64,000 nucleotides of DNA from Burkholderiales bacterium (GTDB taxonomy: Bacteria > Pseudomonadota > Gammaproteobacteria > Burkholderiales > JABEVD01), in NCBI GenBank assembly GCA_019753155.1, contig JAIELG010000043.1:1-64000 (forward strand). Reading direction: 5' to 3'. The notes under the pieces were generated by a model, which was given only the letters and a program-made list of their open reading frames with translations, had not been told where the DNA came from and ran no database searches. Within the stretch, counting starts at the first letter, position 1, and each line of letters opens with the position of its first letter. Positions 8,304 to 15,997 of the stretch are shown piece by piece. A program made the position numbers and the translations under genes.

Positions 8304-8822
8304 ATGAAGAAAGTTTCTATGGTTTTGGCATCGTTGCTGATGATGTCTTCGCTGGTTTTTGCGCAGGTGGCTCCAGCTCCAGGTGCGGGCGGCGGAGGCG
8401 GTACTGGTGAAGGTGGTGCCGGTGCCAGTGGCGGCGGCGGCGGTGGTGCCGGTGGTGAAGCTGGCGGTGCGGGCGGTGAAGGTGGTGCCGGTGCGGGCGG
8501 TGAAGGTGTGGGCGGCGGAGGCGGTACTGGTGCGGGCGGCGGTGCTGGTGAAGCGGGCGGCGGTGCAGGAGCAGAAGGCGGTGCTGGTGCAGGCGGTGCT
8601 GGTGCTGGTGCAGGCGGTGCTGGTGCTGCCGGTGGAGCGGGTGCTGGAGCAGGCGTTGGTGCCGCCGGCGGTGCCGCTGGTGCGGGATTGACTGGAGGGG
8701 CGATAGCTGGCGGCGTCGGCATCGCTGCCGGGGTTGGTGCCGCCGTCTCCATTGGTGGTTCGACCAACAATGGTCCGGCTGGAACCATCACTGGACCTAG
8801 CGGAACCGGCGGTACGCAGTAA
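8304..8822 (+). CDS. Secreted glycine-rich protein, YjbE/GfcA-position
   Basis: The start at ATG 8304 has a strong AAAGGGGG site; earlier in-frame codons do not. The 172-residue product has a clear signal peptide (MKKVSMVLASLLMMSSLVFA, cleavage before Gln). A long run of Gly-Gly-X triplets with Ala, Glu, Gly and Val (about residues 28-120) follows, then a hydrophobic GGAIAGGVGIAAGVGAAVSIGG stretch and a Gly/Thr/Ser tail. Its position directly before YjbF- and YjbG/H-type genes matches yjbE/gfcA, a small Gly/Thr-rich secreted protein of unknown biochemical role in E. coli EPS loci. The glycine expansion is far longer than in those proteins. It is likely periplasmic or extracellular. Confidence 0.72.
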   Translation: MKKVSMVLASLLMMSSLVFAQVAPAPGAGGGGGTGEGGAGASGGGGGGAGGEAGGAGGEGGAGAGGEGVGGGGGTGAGGGAGEAGGGAGAEGGAGAGGAGAGAGGAGAAGGAGAGAGVGAAGGAAGAGLTGGAIAGGVGIAAGVGAAVSIGGSTNNGPAGTITGPSGTGGTQ

Positions 8823-8837
8823 GTAATTCGCCGGGGT

Positions 8838-8865
8838 CGCCCCCCTTGGACGGTTATGGGGGGCG
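8838..8865. other. Stem-loop between the yjbE-like and yjbF-like genes
   Basis: A perfect 8-bp GC stem (8838-8845 with 8858-8865) encloses a 12-base loop, without a following T tract. It may stabilise or attenuate the upstream mRNA so that the glycine-rich protein is made in excess of the coupled downstream genes; that role is inference. The remaining 118 bases to the next start show nothing else. Confidence 0.35.
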
Positions 8866-8982
8866 CTGCCGTATGGCGGTCTTGTCAGGCAGCATGCCCA
8901 CAATGATGATGTCGTCCTGCGATGTCGTTTCGGTCCTGATTGTTGAGAATCGATCCCTTGGGCGTTTCCACAAGGGTCGAGT

Positions 8983-9645
8983 TTGAATATCGATTCCAGT
9001 CCTGTGCGTTTATCCAGAATACTTGTCTTTGCCGCTTCGATGTTGCTGGCTGCCTGTGCCAATCCGGTTGTGCAAACCATGCGGCATGTGGTCGATCTGA
9101 ACAAAAATACGAATAGCCGAAATTTCAACCCGGACTTCCGCTACCTGAGAGTCGTTTCCGGCGACGTGGTTGTATTCTTTGCGCTCGGAAACATGGATGC
9201 GGATTCCCATGGCCCGGTCGAGGTATGGTACAGCGCGGGCAGGGAAGTGCTGCGCCTTCAGAACGGGCATGTCGTCGGCACCACCGGACTCTTCACGGAA
9301 TGGCGAAACGTATCGATGCCTGTTTTACCGCCATGGTCGGCCCTTGCCAAAGAAAATCAGCCTTACAGGTGGACGCGCATTCGCGATGTCATGCCGGGAT
9401 ACCGGTACGGCATCAGGGATGATCTCGTTCTTCGCCCCATACCGACTCCCGAAAGGAGCAGTTTGTCCGGGCCGGAACCGAATAAGCTGGTCTGGTTCGA
9501 GGAGGAGGATGTCTCGAAGGCGTTGCCTCCCGCGCGCTATGCCGTGGATATGAGCGACGGTTCCGTCGTTTACGGCGAACTTTGTCTGGCGCGGGATCTC
9601 TGCTTCAGTTGGCAGCGCGTAGCTGATTTGAAGGGAAGCAAATGA
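8983..9645 (+). CDS. yjbF: YjbF/GfcB-family outer membrane lipoprotein
   Basis: This 220-residue protein has a signal peptide and lipobox ending LLAAC (Cys25), so it should be lipidated and outer-membrane bound. The mature part matches the YjbF/GfcB capsule lipoprotein family: VVQTMRHVVDLN, a V-SGD-VVFFALGNMD block and the REVLRLQNGHVVGTTGL strand pair near residue 85. Family members belong to group 4 capsule and colanic-like EPS export loci. The start is TTG 8983, supported by AAGGG seven bases upstream; GTG 9004 is an alternative. It overlaps the next gene by 4 bases (ATGA), so the lipoprotein and the fused barrel are coupled. Confidence 0.85.
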   Translation: MNIDSSPVRLSRILVFAASMLLAACANPVVQTMRHVVDLNKNTNSRNFNPDFRYLRVVSGDVVVFFALGNMDADSHGPVEVWYSAGREVLRLQNGHVVGTTGLFTEWRNVSMPVLPPWSALAKENQPYRWTRIRDVMPGYRYGIRDDLVLRPIPTPERSSLSGPEPNKLVWFEEEDVSKALPPARYAVDMSDGSVVYGELCLARDLCFSWQRVADLKGSK

Positions 9646-12600
9646 GGTCCGGATCGAGGCGTTTCTTCATTCCCCTTTCCGCATGCCTCATCCTGTATTC
9701 TTTTCCGGTTCATGCCGAGCGGCTGAGCGATTGGTTGCTGGAGCAGCCGTTTTCGCCCGACGCCTATCCCCTGGGACTTATCTGGAAGGTTCCGGGCGAG
9801 AGGGTTTCCCAGAACGAGTTGCGCTTCGATCTGTTGAAAAGTCTCTCCGGACTGGATCCTGAGGTAACAGCCGATCCCGGCTCGATGCGCCTGCTGCGAA
9901 ACTGGATAAGTACGCTTGCCATTACCGGTCGCGCGCCTGTGGCGGTGGCCGATGCGCGCTGGCTCCAGGCAAACCCATCGCGGGATCCGGTCATCATGCT
10001 GGGAGACGGCATCGAGCTTCCAATGCGGCCGCGCACGGTCACGGTGGTCACTGCATCCGGCAGGCTTTGCCGGGTGCAGCATGCCCCGAATGTCGAGGCG
10101 ATGGATTATGTCGAAATTTGCAGCCCGAACGGGCATGTCGACTGGGCCTATATGGCTCAGCCCGACGGAAAAGTGCAGCGCTTCGGAGTCGCTGCCTGGA
10201 ATCGCGAGAAACAGGATGAACCGGCACCTGGCGCCTGGATCTGGGCGCCTCCCAGGGATGGCGGATGGTCCGGACGGTTTTCGGAAAAACTGATTGCATT
10301 CCTGGCCACCCAGGGACCTGCGCCGGATTCGATGCAGGCTCCAGCCGTTCGGGGCGGTGCATCCCAGGCATGGCCTTTGTCCGATTTTCCGGAGATACAG
10401 TCCAGCCCCATTCTGCCCGCTCCCATTGACCCCCATATTCGTTCCCGCAGCCTTGTGGTGACTTCGAACGATTGGGGACAGGCCGGACTCCTGCAGAATC
10501 CGACTGCGAGGATGCGCAGTGCGGGGGAGTTTTCCTTCACCCTGAACCGGGTCTATCCCTACACGAGGGGAAACGTTTCTTTGCAACCCCTTGACTGGCT
10601 CGAAGTCGGGTTCCGTTACACCAATATCAGCAATCGGTTGTACGGTCCGGCGTCCTTGAGCGGTAGTCAGGCATACAAGCACAAGAGCATAGATGTCAAA
10701 TTCAACCTGATGAATGAATCGGCCTATGAACCCCAGCTTGCAGTCGGCCTGCGCGATTTGGCGGGGACGGCACTGTTCGGGGGGGAATATCTTGTGGCCA
10801 GCAAGCGCACCGGCCCCCTCGACTGGAGCCTCGGCCTGGGATGGGGATACGTTGGCGGGCGCGGCAACCTGGGGAATCCTTTGGGACTCATTGGCAATGT
10901 TTTCAAGACGCGTACTGCGCCGACGGGGACAGGCAACCTTGCCTTGAGCAGTTATTTTCGCGGACCCACGGCATTGTTCGGAGGCGTTCAGTACCAGAGT
11001 CCATGGGAACCCCTGATTCTCAAGCTGGAATACGACGGCAACAATTACCGGAACGAGCCGCTCAACAACCCTCTGGCGCAAGGTTCTCCCTGGAACTTCG
11101 CCGCAGTGTATCGCGCATCCAATTCAGTGGATTTGACTGCCGGCATGGAACGCGGCAATACCGCCATGTTCAGCATTTCATTGCATACCCAACTGGCCGA
11201 TCTGACCATGCCAAAGCTGGATGATCCGCCTCGCGTGCCCGTGGCTGAGCGTCGTCCGGAAAAAGCGCCGGACTGGGCGGCAACCAGCCGGGATATTGCG
11301 CAGCAGACCAATTGGCATGTGGGGCGCATCGCCGACCGGGAGCATGAACTTCGGGTGACGATCGACGATGCGAATAATCTCTACTGGCGCGATTACCTCG
11401 ATCGGGCTGCGGCGGTGCTGCACCGGGACGCGCCGGCCTCCGTGGATCGTTTTGTTTTCGTCTATCGAGAGCGCGGGATGGAGGTGGCTCAACACGAGAT
11501 AGACCGCGAAGCCTGGGTCGAGAAGCAAACCAGGGTATTGCCGCCATCCGGGCAGCGCGAAGCGGTGATTGCAGGCGAGCCGGAGCGGCCCCAACCTCAG
11601 GTGCCGCTTTATGAAGCGCATCCCCCGGTCTTCGAGTCCAAGCTCGGCATGAACTTCAATTACAATCTGGGCGGACCGAACGGATTCATCCTGTACCAGA
11701 TCGCGCCGATTGTGCATGCCAAGCTTAGATTCAACAAGGATACCTGGCTGCAGGGCGGCGTGCAGTATGGCGTGCTGGACAATTTCAACAAGTTTACCTA
11801 CGATGCGCCCAGCAACCTTCCCAGGGTGCGTACCTATTTGCGCGAATACATGGTCACGTCCAAGGCCACCATGCCCAATCTGCAATTGACCCATGTGGGC
11901 AGCCTGGGCGAAAATCAGTATTACAGCCTGTATGGGGGTTACTTGGAAGAAATGTTCGCCGGCGTGGGCGGCGAGTGGTTGTACCGGCCTTTCGCAGGCA
12001 GGACTGCGCTGGGCGTGGATGCAAATGCAGTGCGGCAGCGCAATTTCGCTCAGGATTTCGGCTTGCGCAATTACAATGTGCTGACCGGTCATGCGACCCT
12101 TTACTGGGATACAGGATGGAATGACGTGCTGGCGAACTTGAGTGCGGGGCGCTATCTGGCGGGAGATATGGGTGTCACCGTGGAACTGTCGCGCGCCTTT
12201 AAAAATGGCGTGCGCATGGGGGCATTTTTCACCAAGACCAATGTATCTGCGCAGCAATTCGGCGAGGGCAGTTTCGACAAGGGGATATATGTCACGATTC
12301 CTTTCGATGCCATGCTTACGAAATCCAGCGACCTTATCGGCAATTTGCTCTGGAGGCCCCTGACGCGCGATGGCGGCGCGAAGCTTTCCCGTCAGATCGC
12401 GCTTTATGATCTGACTCAGGCGAGGGACGACAGGCGTTACGAGCCTGCGCCGCTGCAAAATGACCTTCTGATCCCCGAGGACAGGCGTGAGGGCTGGAAA
12501 CCTGCGCCGCTTCAGCCTTATGTGCAGATCCCGCCCAGGCCGACCGTGGCCCAATGGGTATCCGAAAAACCGCGCTTCGAGCAAAAGTTGCGGGAAGCGC

Positions 12601-13667
12601 TTTATGCACGGGATTTTCGCAACATCGGCATTGCCTTCGACGGCTCGTACCGGCTGTCCGTGAGTCTGTCCAGTGAACGCATTCGTCCCGACAGCCGTGC
12701 GGTCGGGCGCGCGGCGCGAACGATTCTGCTCAATGCGCCGCTCGGGACGCGGGAAATCCGCATCACTTTCGCGGAGCATGTCGATCCCGTCGTGACCTAT
12801 GATTTTTTCGATCTGCCGCGCCTGAAACGCTACCTCAACGGGGAATTGGACCGGAATGCGCTGAAGAATTTCGTCGATATCGAATACATCAATCCGTCCG
12901 CGCGCGAAGCAGACCCCCTTGCCTGCCTGGATGATCCCGGTTCGGGCAGGCAGGATTTTTCGGATGTTTTCCTGCCCGACATGCGCCCGGTTGCCAGAGT
13001 GGAGCGGGATATCATGGGAGCAGTCGGCATCGCCTCCGATACCGATTGGCTCAAGGCGGGCGCAATCGGAGCCGGTCTGGTGCTGGGAAGCAGCCTGTTG
13101 GACAAGCCGGCCGACAATTTCGCCAGAAACCATGCTGCGAACAGCCTGCTCAGGAATTTCGACAGCGTGGGCAATGCACTTCCCTGGGTGGAAAGCGCGG
13201 GCGCTGCCATGGTCGCCCTTGGAAGCTCCGATCCGAGGCTTTCCCGGACGGGCTATGCGGCATCCGAAGCGGCCGTAACCTCCTATCTTGCCGTGGTGGG
13301 GCTGAAGTATGCAGTGGGGCGCGCCCGTCCGTGGACTGGGCAGGGCAGCAACAGCTTCAATCCTTTCGCCGGATCGGCGGCCAATGGCACGGACGGATTT
13401 CCTTCCGGGCATACCATCGTCGCATGGGCGGTCGCCACCCCGTTCGCGGAAGAATACGATGCCCCTTGGCTTTACGGGGTGGCCGCCCTCACCAATTTCG
13501 CGCGTGTCGGAAGCCGCAATCACTGGGTTTCGGACACTGTGGCGGGGAGCTTCCTGGGTTACGGGATAGGCAAGTTTTTCTGGGAATCTTCCCGAAAAGA
13601 GGACAAGGACAGGCCTTTCATCATGCTCGGCCCGACGGGGGTCAACGTTTCCTGGAAATTGCAATGA
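9642..13667 (+). CDS. Triple fusion: YjbG/GfcC + YjbH/GfcD beta-barrel + PAP2 phosphatase
   Basis: This 1341-residue secreted protein has a signal peptide (about 1-25, ending VHA). Residues 26-230 match YjbG/GfcC (polysaccharide-export beta-grasp type, with LQANPSRDPVIMLGDGIELP). About 265-1130 match the YjbH/GfcD outer-membrane family (SNDWGQAGLLQNPTARM, many alternating aromatic strands). The last 200 residues are a PAP2 domain with K-x6-RP (KYAVGRARP, about 1222), PSGH (about 1253) and R-x5-H-x3-D ending NHWVSD (about 1294); the usual Ser of the last motif is Ala. In E. coli yjbG and yjbH are separate genes and no phosphatase is attached. The PAP2 part is weakly hydrophobic, so a periplasmic location is likelier than a polytopic one. 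It overlaps both neighbours by ATGA. Confidence 0.82.
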   Translation: MRSGSRRFFIPLSACLILYSFPVHAERLSDWLLEQPFSPDAYPLGLIWKVPGERVSQNELRFDLLKSLSGLDPEVTADPGSMRLLRNWISTLAITGRAPVAVADARWLQANPSRDPVIMLGDGIELPMRPRTVTVVTASGRLCRVQHAPNVEAMDYVEICSPNGHVDWAYMAQPDGKVQRFGVAAWNREKQDEPAPGAWIWAPPRDGGWSGRFSEKLIAFLATQGPAPDSMQAPAVRGGASQAWPLSDFPEIQSSPILPAPIDPHIRSRSLVVTSNDWGQAGLLQNPTARMRSAGEFSFTLNRVYPYTRGNVSLQPLDWLEVGFRYTNISNRLYGPASLSGSQAYKHKSIDVKFNLMNESAYEPQLAVGLRDLAGTALFGGEYLVASKRTGPLDWSLGLGWGYVGGRGNLGNPLGLIGNVFKTRTAPTGTGNLALSSYFRGPTALFGGVQYQSPWEPLILKLEYDGNNYRNEPLNNPLAQGSPWNFAAVYRASNSVDLTAGMERGNTAMFSISLHTQLADLTMPKLDDPPRVPVAERRPEKAPDWAATSRDIAQQTNWHVGRIADREHELRVTIDDANNLYWRDYLDRAAAVLHRDAPASVDRFVFVYRERGMEVAQHEIDREAWVEKQTRVLPPSGQREAVIAGEPERPQPQVPLYEAHPPVFESKLGMNFNYNLGGPNGFILYQIAPIVHAKLRFNKDTWLQGGVQYGVLDNFNKFTYDAPSNLPRVRTYLREYMVTSKATMPNLQLTHVGSLGENQYYSLYGGYLEEMFAGVGGEWLYRPFAGRTALGVDANAVRQRNFAQDFGLRNYNVLTGHATLYWDTGWNDVLANLSAGRYLAGDMGVTVELSRAFKNGVRMGAFFTKTNVSAQQFGEGSFDKGIYVTIPFDAMLTKSSDLIGNLLWRPLTRDGGAKLSRQIALYDLTQARDDRRYEPAPLQNDLLIPEDRREGWKPAPLQPYVQIPPRPTVAQWVSEKPRFEQKLREALYARDFRNIGIAFDGSYRLSVSLSSERIRPDSRAVGRAARTILLNAPLGTREIRITFAEHVDPVVTYDFFDLPRLKRYLNGELDRNALKNFVDIEYINPSAREADPLACLDDPGSGRQDFSDVFLPDMRPVARVERDIMGAVGIASDTDWLKAGAIGAGLVLGSSLLDKPADNFARNHAANSLLRNFDSVGNALPWVESAGAAMVALGSSDPRLSRTGYAASEAAVTSYLAVVGLKYAVGRARPWTGQGSNSFNPFAGSAANGTDGFPSGHTIVAWAVATPFAEEYDAPWLYGVAALTNFARVGSRNHWVSDTVAGSFLGYGIGKFFWESSRKEDKDRPFIMLGPTGVNVSWKLQ

Positions 13668-14350
13668 AAAGGGTTTTCGCGGCGCTCGCATGCCTTGTCG
13701 TGATTCACTGCGCATATGGAGAATCCTGCCTGACCTTGGATCCGGAACTCGCGGGCCGCTATCGGGGCGAATGCAGGGATGGCCTTGCCGAAGGTCACGG
13801 AGACGCACAGGGGATCGCCCGATATCAGGGTGAATTTCACGCTGGACGCAAACACGGCAAGGGCGTCAAGATCTGGCCTTCGGGCGAGCGCTACGAAGGC
13901 GGCTTCGTCGACGATCGCAAACAGGGGTATGGAGTTTACACCTGGGCGAATGGCGAGCGTTACGAAGGAGGATTCGAAAACGATCGCCGCAGCGGCTTCG
14001 GAACCTATACTTGGCCGGATGGCAAAGCGTACAGGGGACAGTGGGAAAACGACCGGATTATGGGTTCCCCCGAAGCCTGGATGCTGGAGCATGCCCGTGT
14101 GCGCGCCCGTCTCGAGGAAGAAGCGAGGGCTTCGGTTGCGAAGCCGGGAACCCCGGTTTGCCGTCAGCTTGCAGTGGGCATCTCCGAACAGGACTGGATT
14201 CGCGGCATGGTCGTCGGGGCAAGCGGGCTTCTTGTGAATGTCAGGGTAGAGGATCCGGGGCGTTTTCCCCATACCTTGAACGGCACTGAAATTGCCGGGG
14301 GCGCGCTCGTTTGGGATGTCGGAACTTCCTGGATGCCCTGCATTAAATGA
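13664..14350 (+). CDS. Secreted MORN-repeat protein
   Basis: The start at ATG 13664 overlaps the upstream stop (ATGA) and is followed by a signal peptide (MKRVFAALACLVVIHCAYG). The 228-residue protein has four to five MORN repeats between about residues 38 and 125 (units such as YEGGFVDDRKQGYGVYTW). A charged helix and a C-terminal region with three cysteines follow, counting the Cys of the MPCIK end. MORN repeats form elongated beta sheets that can bind lipids or proteins. Here it is probably periplasmic and linked to EPS export because it is coupled on both sides (4-base overlaps) to the YjbH fusion and a lipid kinase. No enzymatic motif is seen. Confidence 0.75.
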   Translation: MKRVFAALACLVVIHCAYGESCLTLDPELAGRYRGECRDGLAEGHGDAQGIARYQGEFHAGRKHGKGVKIWPSGERYEGGFVDDRKQGYGVYTWANGERYEGGFENDRRSGFGTYTWPDGKAYRGQWENDRIMGSPEAWMLEHARVRARLEEEARASVAKPGTPVCRQLAVGISEQDWIRGMVVGASGLLVNVRVEDPGRFPHTLNGTEIAGGALVWDVGTSWMPCIK

Positions 14351-14697
14351 AAGGGAAAAACTTCCTGTTTCGCCTAGGTTGCGCCTGCAATGGGTTTGCC
14401 CAGGCGCTGCGGCGCGAGTCGAGCTTCCGTATTCAGGTTCTCGCCGCCATGCTCGCATTGGGCTCCATGATACTGATCCGTCCCACGCTCATATGGGCCG
14501 CGCTTGTCGTGATCACGGTCTGTCTGGTGCTTGCAGCGGAACTCGTCAATACCGCACTGGAACATACCCTGGACGGGCTGCATCCTCAAAATGCAGAGTT
14601 CGTGCGCATCGCCAAGGATTGCGCTGCCGCTGCCGTCCTGATCCTCGCCATGGCTTCCGTCGTGATCTATCTCATGATGCTGCTTGCTATTTCTTGA
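14347..14697 (+). CDS. dgkA: DgkA-type lipid kinase (diacylglycerol or undecaprenol kinase)
   Basis: This 116-residue integral membrane protein has three hydrophobic segments and the family signature ELVNTALEHTLD followed by KDCAAAAVL (about residues 60-98), where the Glu and Asn-Thr residues bind the nucleotide. DgkA proteins phosphorylate diacylglycerol or, in some bacteria, undecaprenol. Placement behind a PAP2-containing EPS exporter favours a lipid-carrier recycling role (inference). It overlaps the MORN gene by 4 bases at its start and converges with pilU, the 3-prime ends overlapping by 11 bases. It is the last gene of the export block. Confidence 0.88.
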   Translation: MKGKNFLFRLGCACNGFAQALRRESSFRIQVLAAMLALGSMILIRPTLIWAALVVITVCLVLAAELVNTALEHTLDGLHPQNAEFVRIAKDCAAAAVLILAMASVVIYLMMLLAIS

Positions 14698-15769
14698 ACT
14701 GGCCTTCGGAGAGGCGGATCCTGAGCTTCAGGTCTGTGGCTGAATCGGCGTTGCGCAGCGCTTCCTCCACCCTGATCTTCCCGCTTGCGTAAAGCTCGAA
14801 CAGCGATTGATCGAAAGTGCATACGCCGGGGTCCGTGCTTTTCCCCATCACCGCCTTGATTTCGTCCATGCTTCCCCTGCGGATCAACTCGGAAATATAA
14901 GGCGTGTTGAGCATGATCTCTACGGCAGGAACCCGTGTTCCCTCCTTTTCCGGGATCAGCCTTTGCGAGATCACGGCTTTCAAGTTGAGCGAGAGATCGA
15001 GGAGAAGCTGTCCCCTCGCATCTTCCGGAAAGAAATTGACGATGCGGTCTATCGCCTGATTGGCATTGTTCGAATGCAGCGTGGAAAGGCAAAGGTGCCC
15101 GGTTTCGGCATAAGTGATGGCATGCTGCATGGTCTGCCTGTCGAGTATTTCGCCTATCACGATCACGTCCGGGGCTTCCCGCATCGCATTCCTGAGCGCG
15201 GCATCGAACGAATCCGTGTCGATTCCGACTTCGCGTTGGTCGACCACCGATTTCTTGTGCCTGTGCAGAAATTCGATGGGATCTTCTATGCAAAGGATGT
15301 GCCCCGTCTCGTTTTCGTTGCGGCAGTTGATCATTGCAGCCAGCGTCGTCGATTTCCCCGAGCCGCTCGCGCCTGCCACGAGGATCAGCCCGCGCTTTTC
15401 CATGATCAGCTTTTCGAGAAAGACGGGCAATCCCAGGGATTCTATCGAAGGAATGTCGCTCTTGATGTATCTCACCACCATGGCGACTTCGTTGCGCTGG
15501 AGATAGACATTGATCCTGAATCGGCCTATTTCGTGCACGGAAATGGCCAGATTCATCTCGCGCGTGGCCTCGAACTCGCGTATCTGGGATTCGTTCATGA
15601 GGGAATAGGCCATTTCCCTCGTGGCTCCGGGGGCGAGCGGGGCTGTTTCGATCGGGCTCGTCGCCCCGCCGATCTTGATGTGGACAGGCGTGCCCACACT
15701 GCAGAAAAGATCGGACGCATCGCTTTCCGCCATGAGCCTGAGGTAATCGAGCATTTCCACTTTGTCCAT
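14687..15769 (-). CDS. pilU: Type IV pilus retraction ATPase PilU
   Basis: This 360-residue hexameric ATPase of the PilT/PilU family supports pilus retraction at the inner membrane. It has an N-terminal PAS-like domain (about 1-100), a Walker A GASGSGKST (about 137-145), an Asp box with IEDPIEF, and Walker B DVIVIGEI (about 200), then a His box ETGHLCLSTLH. Overall similarity and MDKVEML-DYL at the start fit PilU better than PilT. The segment after Walker B reads GEILDRQTM, where PilU usually has GEIRDRETM, so an Arg is replaced by Leu. PilT is not in the window, and PilU alone normally cannot drive retraction. Confidence 0.9.
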   Translation of the reverse strand: MDKVEMLDYLRLMAESDASDLFCSVGTPVHIKIGGATSPIETAPLAPGATREMAYSLMNESQIREFEATREMNLAISVHEIGRFRINVYLQRNEVAMVVRYIKSDIPSIESLGLPVFLEKLIMEKRGLILVAGASGSGKSTTLAAMINCRNENETGHILCIEDPIEFLHRHKKSVVDQREVGIDTDSFDAALRNAMREAPDVIVIGEILDRQTMQHAITYAETGHLCLSTLHSNNANQAIDRIVNFFPEDARGQLLLDLSLNLKAVISQRLIPEKEGTRVPAVEIMLNTPYISELIRRGSMDEIKAVMGKSTDPGVCTFDQSLFELYASGKIRVEEALRNADSATDLKLRIRLSEGQFKK

Positions 15770-15808
15770 TGTTCCATTATAGAAATTCCTGCGGCTTTGC
15801 CATTGTGA

Positions 15809-15837
15809 TTGAATGGAGCGGCGGCAGGTGGTAGAAT
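15809..15837 (+). promoter_or_regulatory. Candidate sigma-70 promoter upstream of tRNA-Cys
   Basis: TTGAAT (15809-15814) and TAGAAT (15832-15837) are spaced by 17 bases. A transcript would begin near 15844 and meet a terminator-like hairpin at 15860 before the tRNA at 15899. Confidence 0.45.
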
Positions 15838-15859
15838 GCTCGTTGCAATGGGATTTATC

Positions 15860-15884
15860 GGGAAAGCATTCGCTTTCCCTTTTT
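15860..15884 (+). terminator. Intrinsic terminator-like hairpin before tRNA-Cys
   Basis: A perfect 8-bp stem GGGAAAGC / GCTTTCCC (15860-15867 with 15872-15879) with a 4-base loop is followed by five T on the plus strand. It has the textbook form of a Rho-independent terminator but lies between a candidate promoter and the tRNA gene. Confidence 0.6.
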
Positions 15885-15898
15885 AATTTTACTCATAT

Positions 15899-15972
15899 GG
15901 CGGGGTGGCAGAGTGGTCATGCAGCGGCCTGCAAAGCCGTCCACACCGGTTCGATTCCGATCCCCGCCTCCA
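15899..15972 (+). tRNA. tRNA-Cys (GCA)
   Basis: The 74-base gene folds as a standard cloverleaf: acceptor GGCGGGG pairs with CCCCGCC (15962-15968), discriminator T and an encoded CCA at 15970-15972. The anticodon loop CTGCAAA carries GCA, and the T loop GGTTCGATTCC is intact. It decodes UGC and UGU. It marks the left boundary of the peptide and tail-collar gene region; no integrase or attachment repeat was found beside it. Confidence 0.96.
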
Positions 15973-15997
15973 TTTCAGCCTGGTGACTCATGTCAGG

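Noticed and set aside
8359-8691. GGX repeat read as a possible CRISPR or tandem DNA array
   Set aside because: The periodicity is codon-level (GGT/GGC triplets) in a coding frame, with no constant repeats and spacers.
8285-8791. Pro/Ala-rich antisense ORF opposite the glycine-rich gene
   Set aside because: It is the mirror of the GGX repeat; the sense ORF has a signal peptide, ribosome site and promoter.
11178-13808. Antisense open frame of 876 codons opposite the YjbGH-PAP2 gene
   Set aside because: Its translation shows no motif, is rich in Arg/Pro/His as GC-skewed shadows are, and lies wholly over well-supported sense domains.
15905-15997. B2 protease start inside tRNA-Cys
   Set aside because: The frame is open by chance through the tRNA; translation from within the tRNA is implausible.
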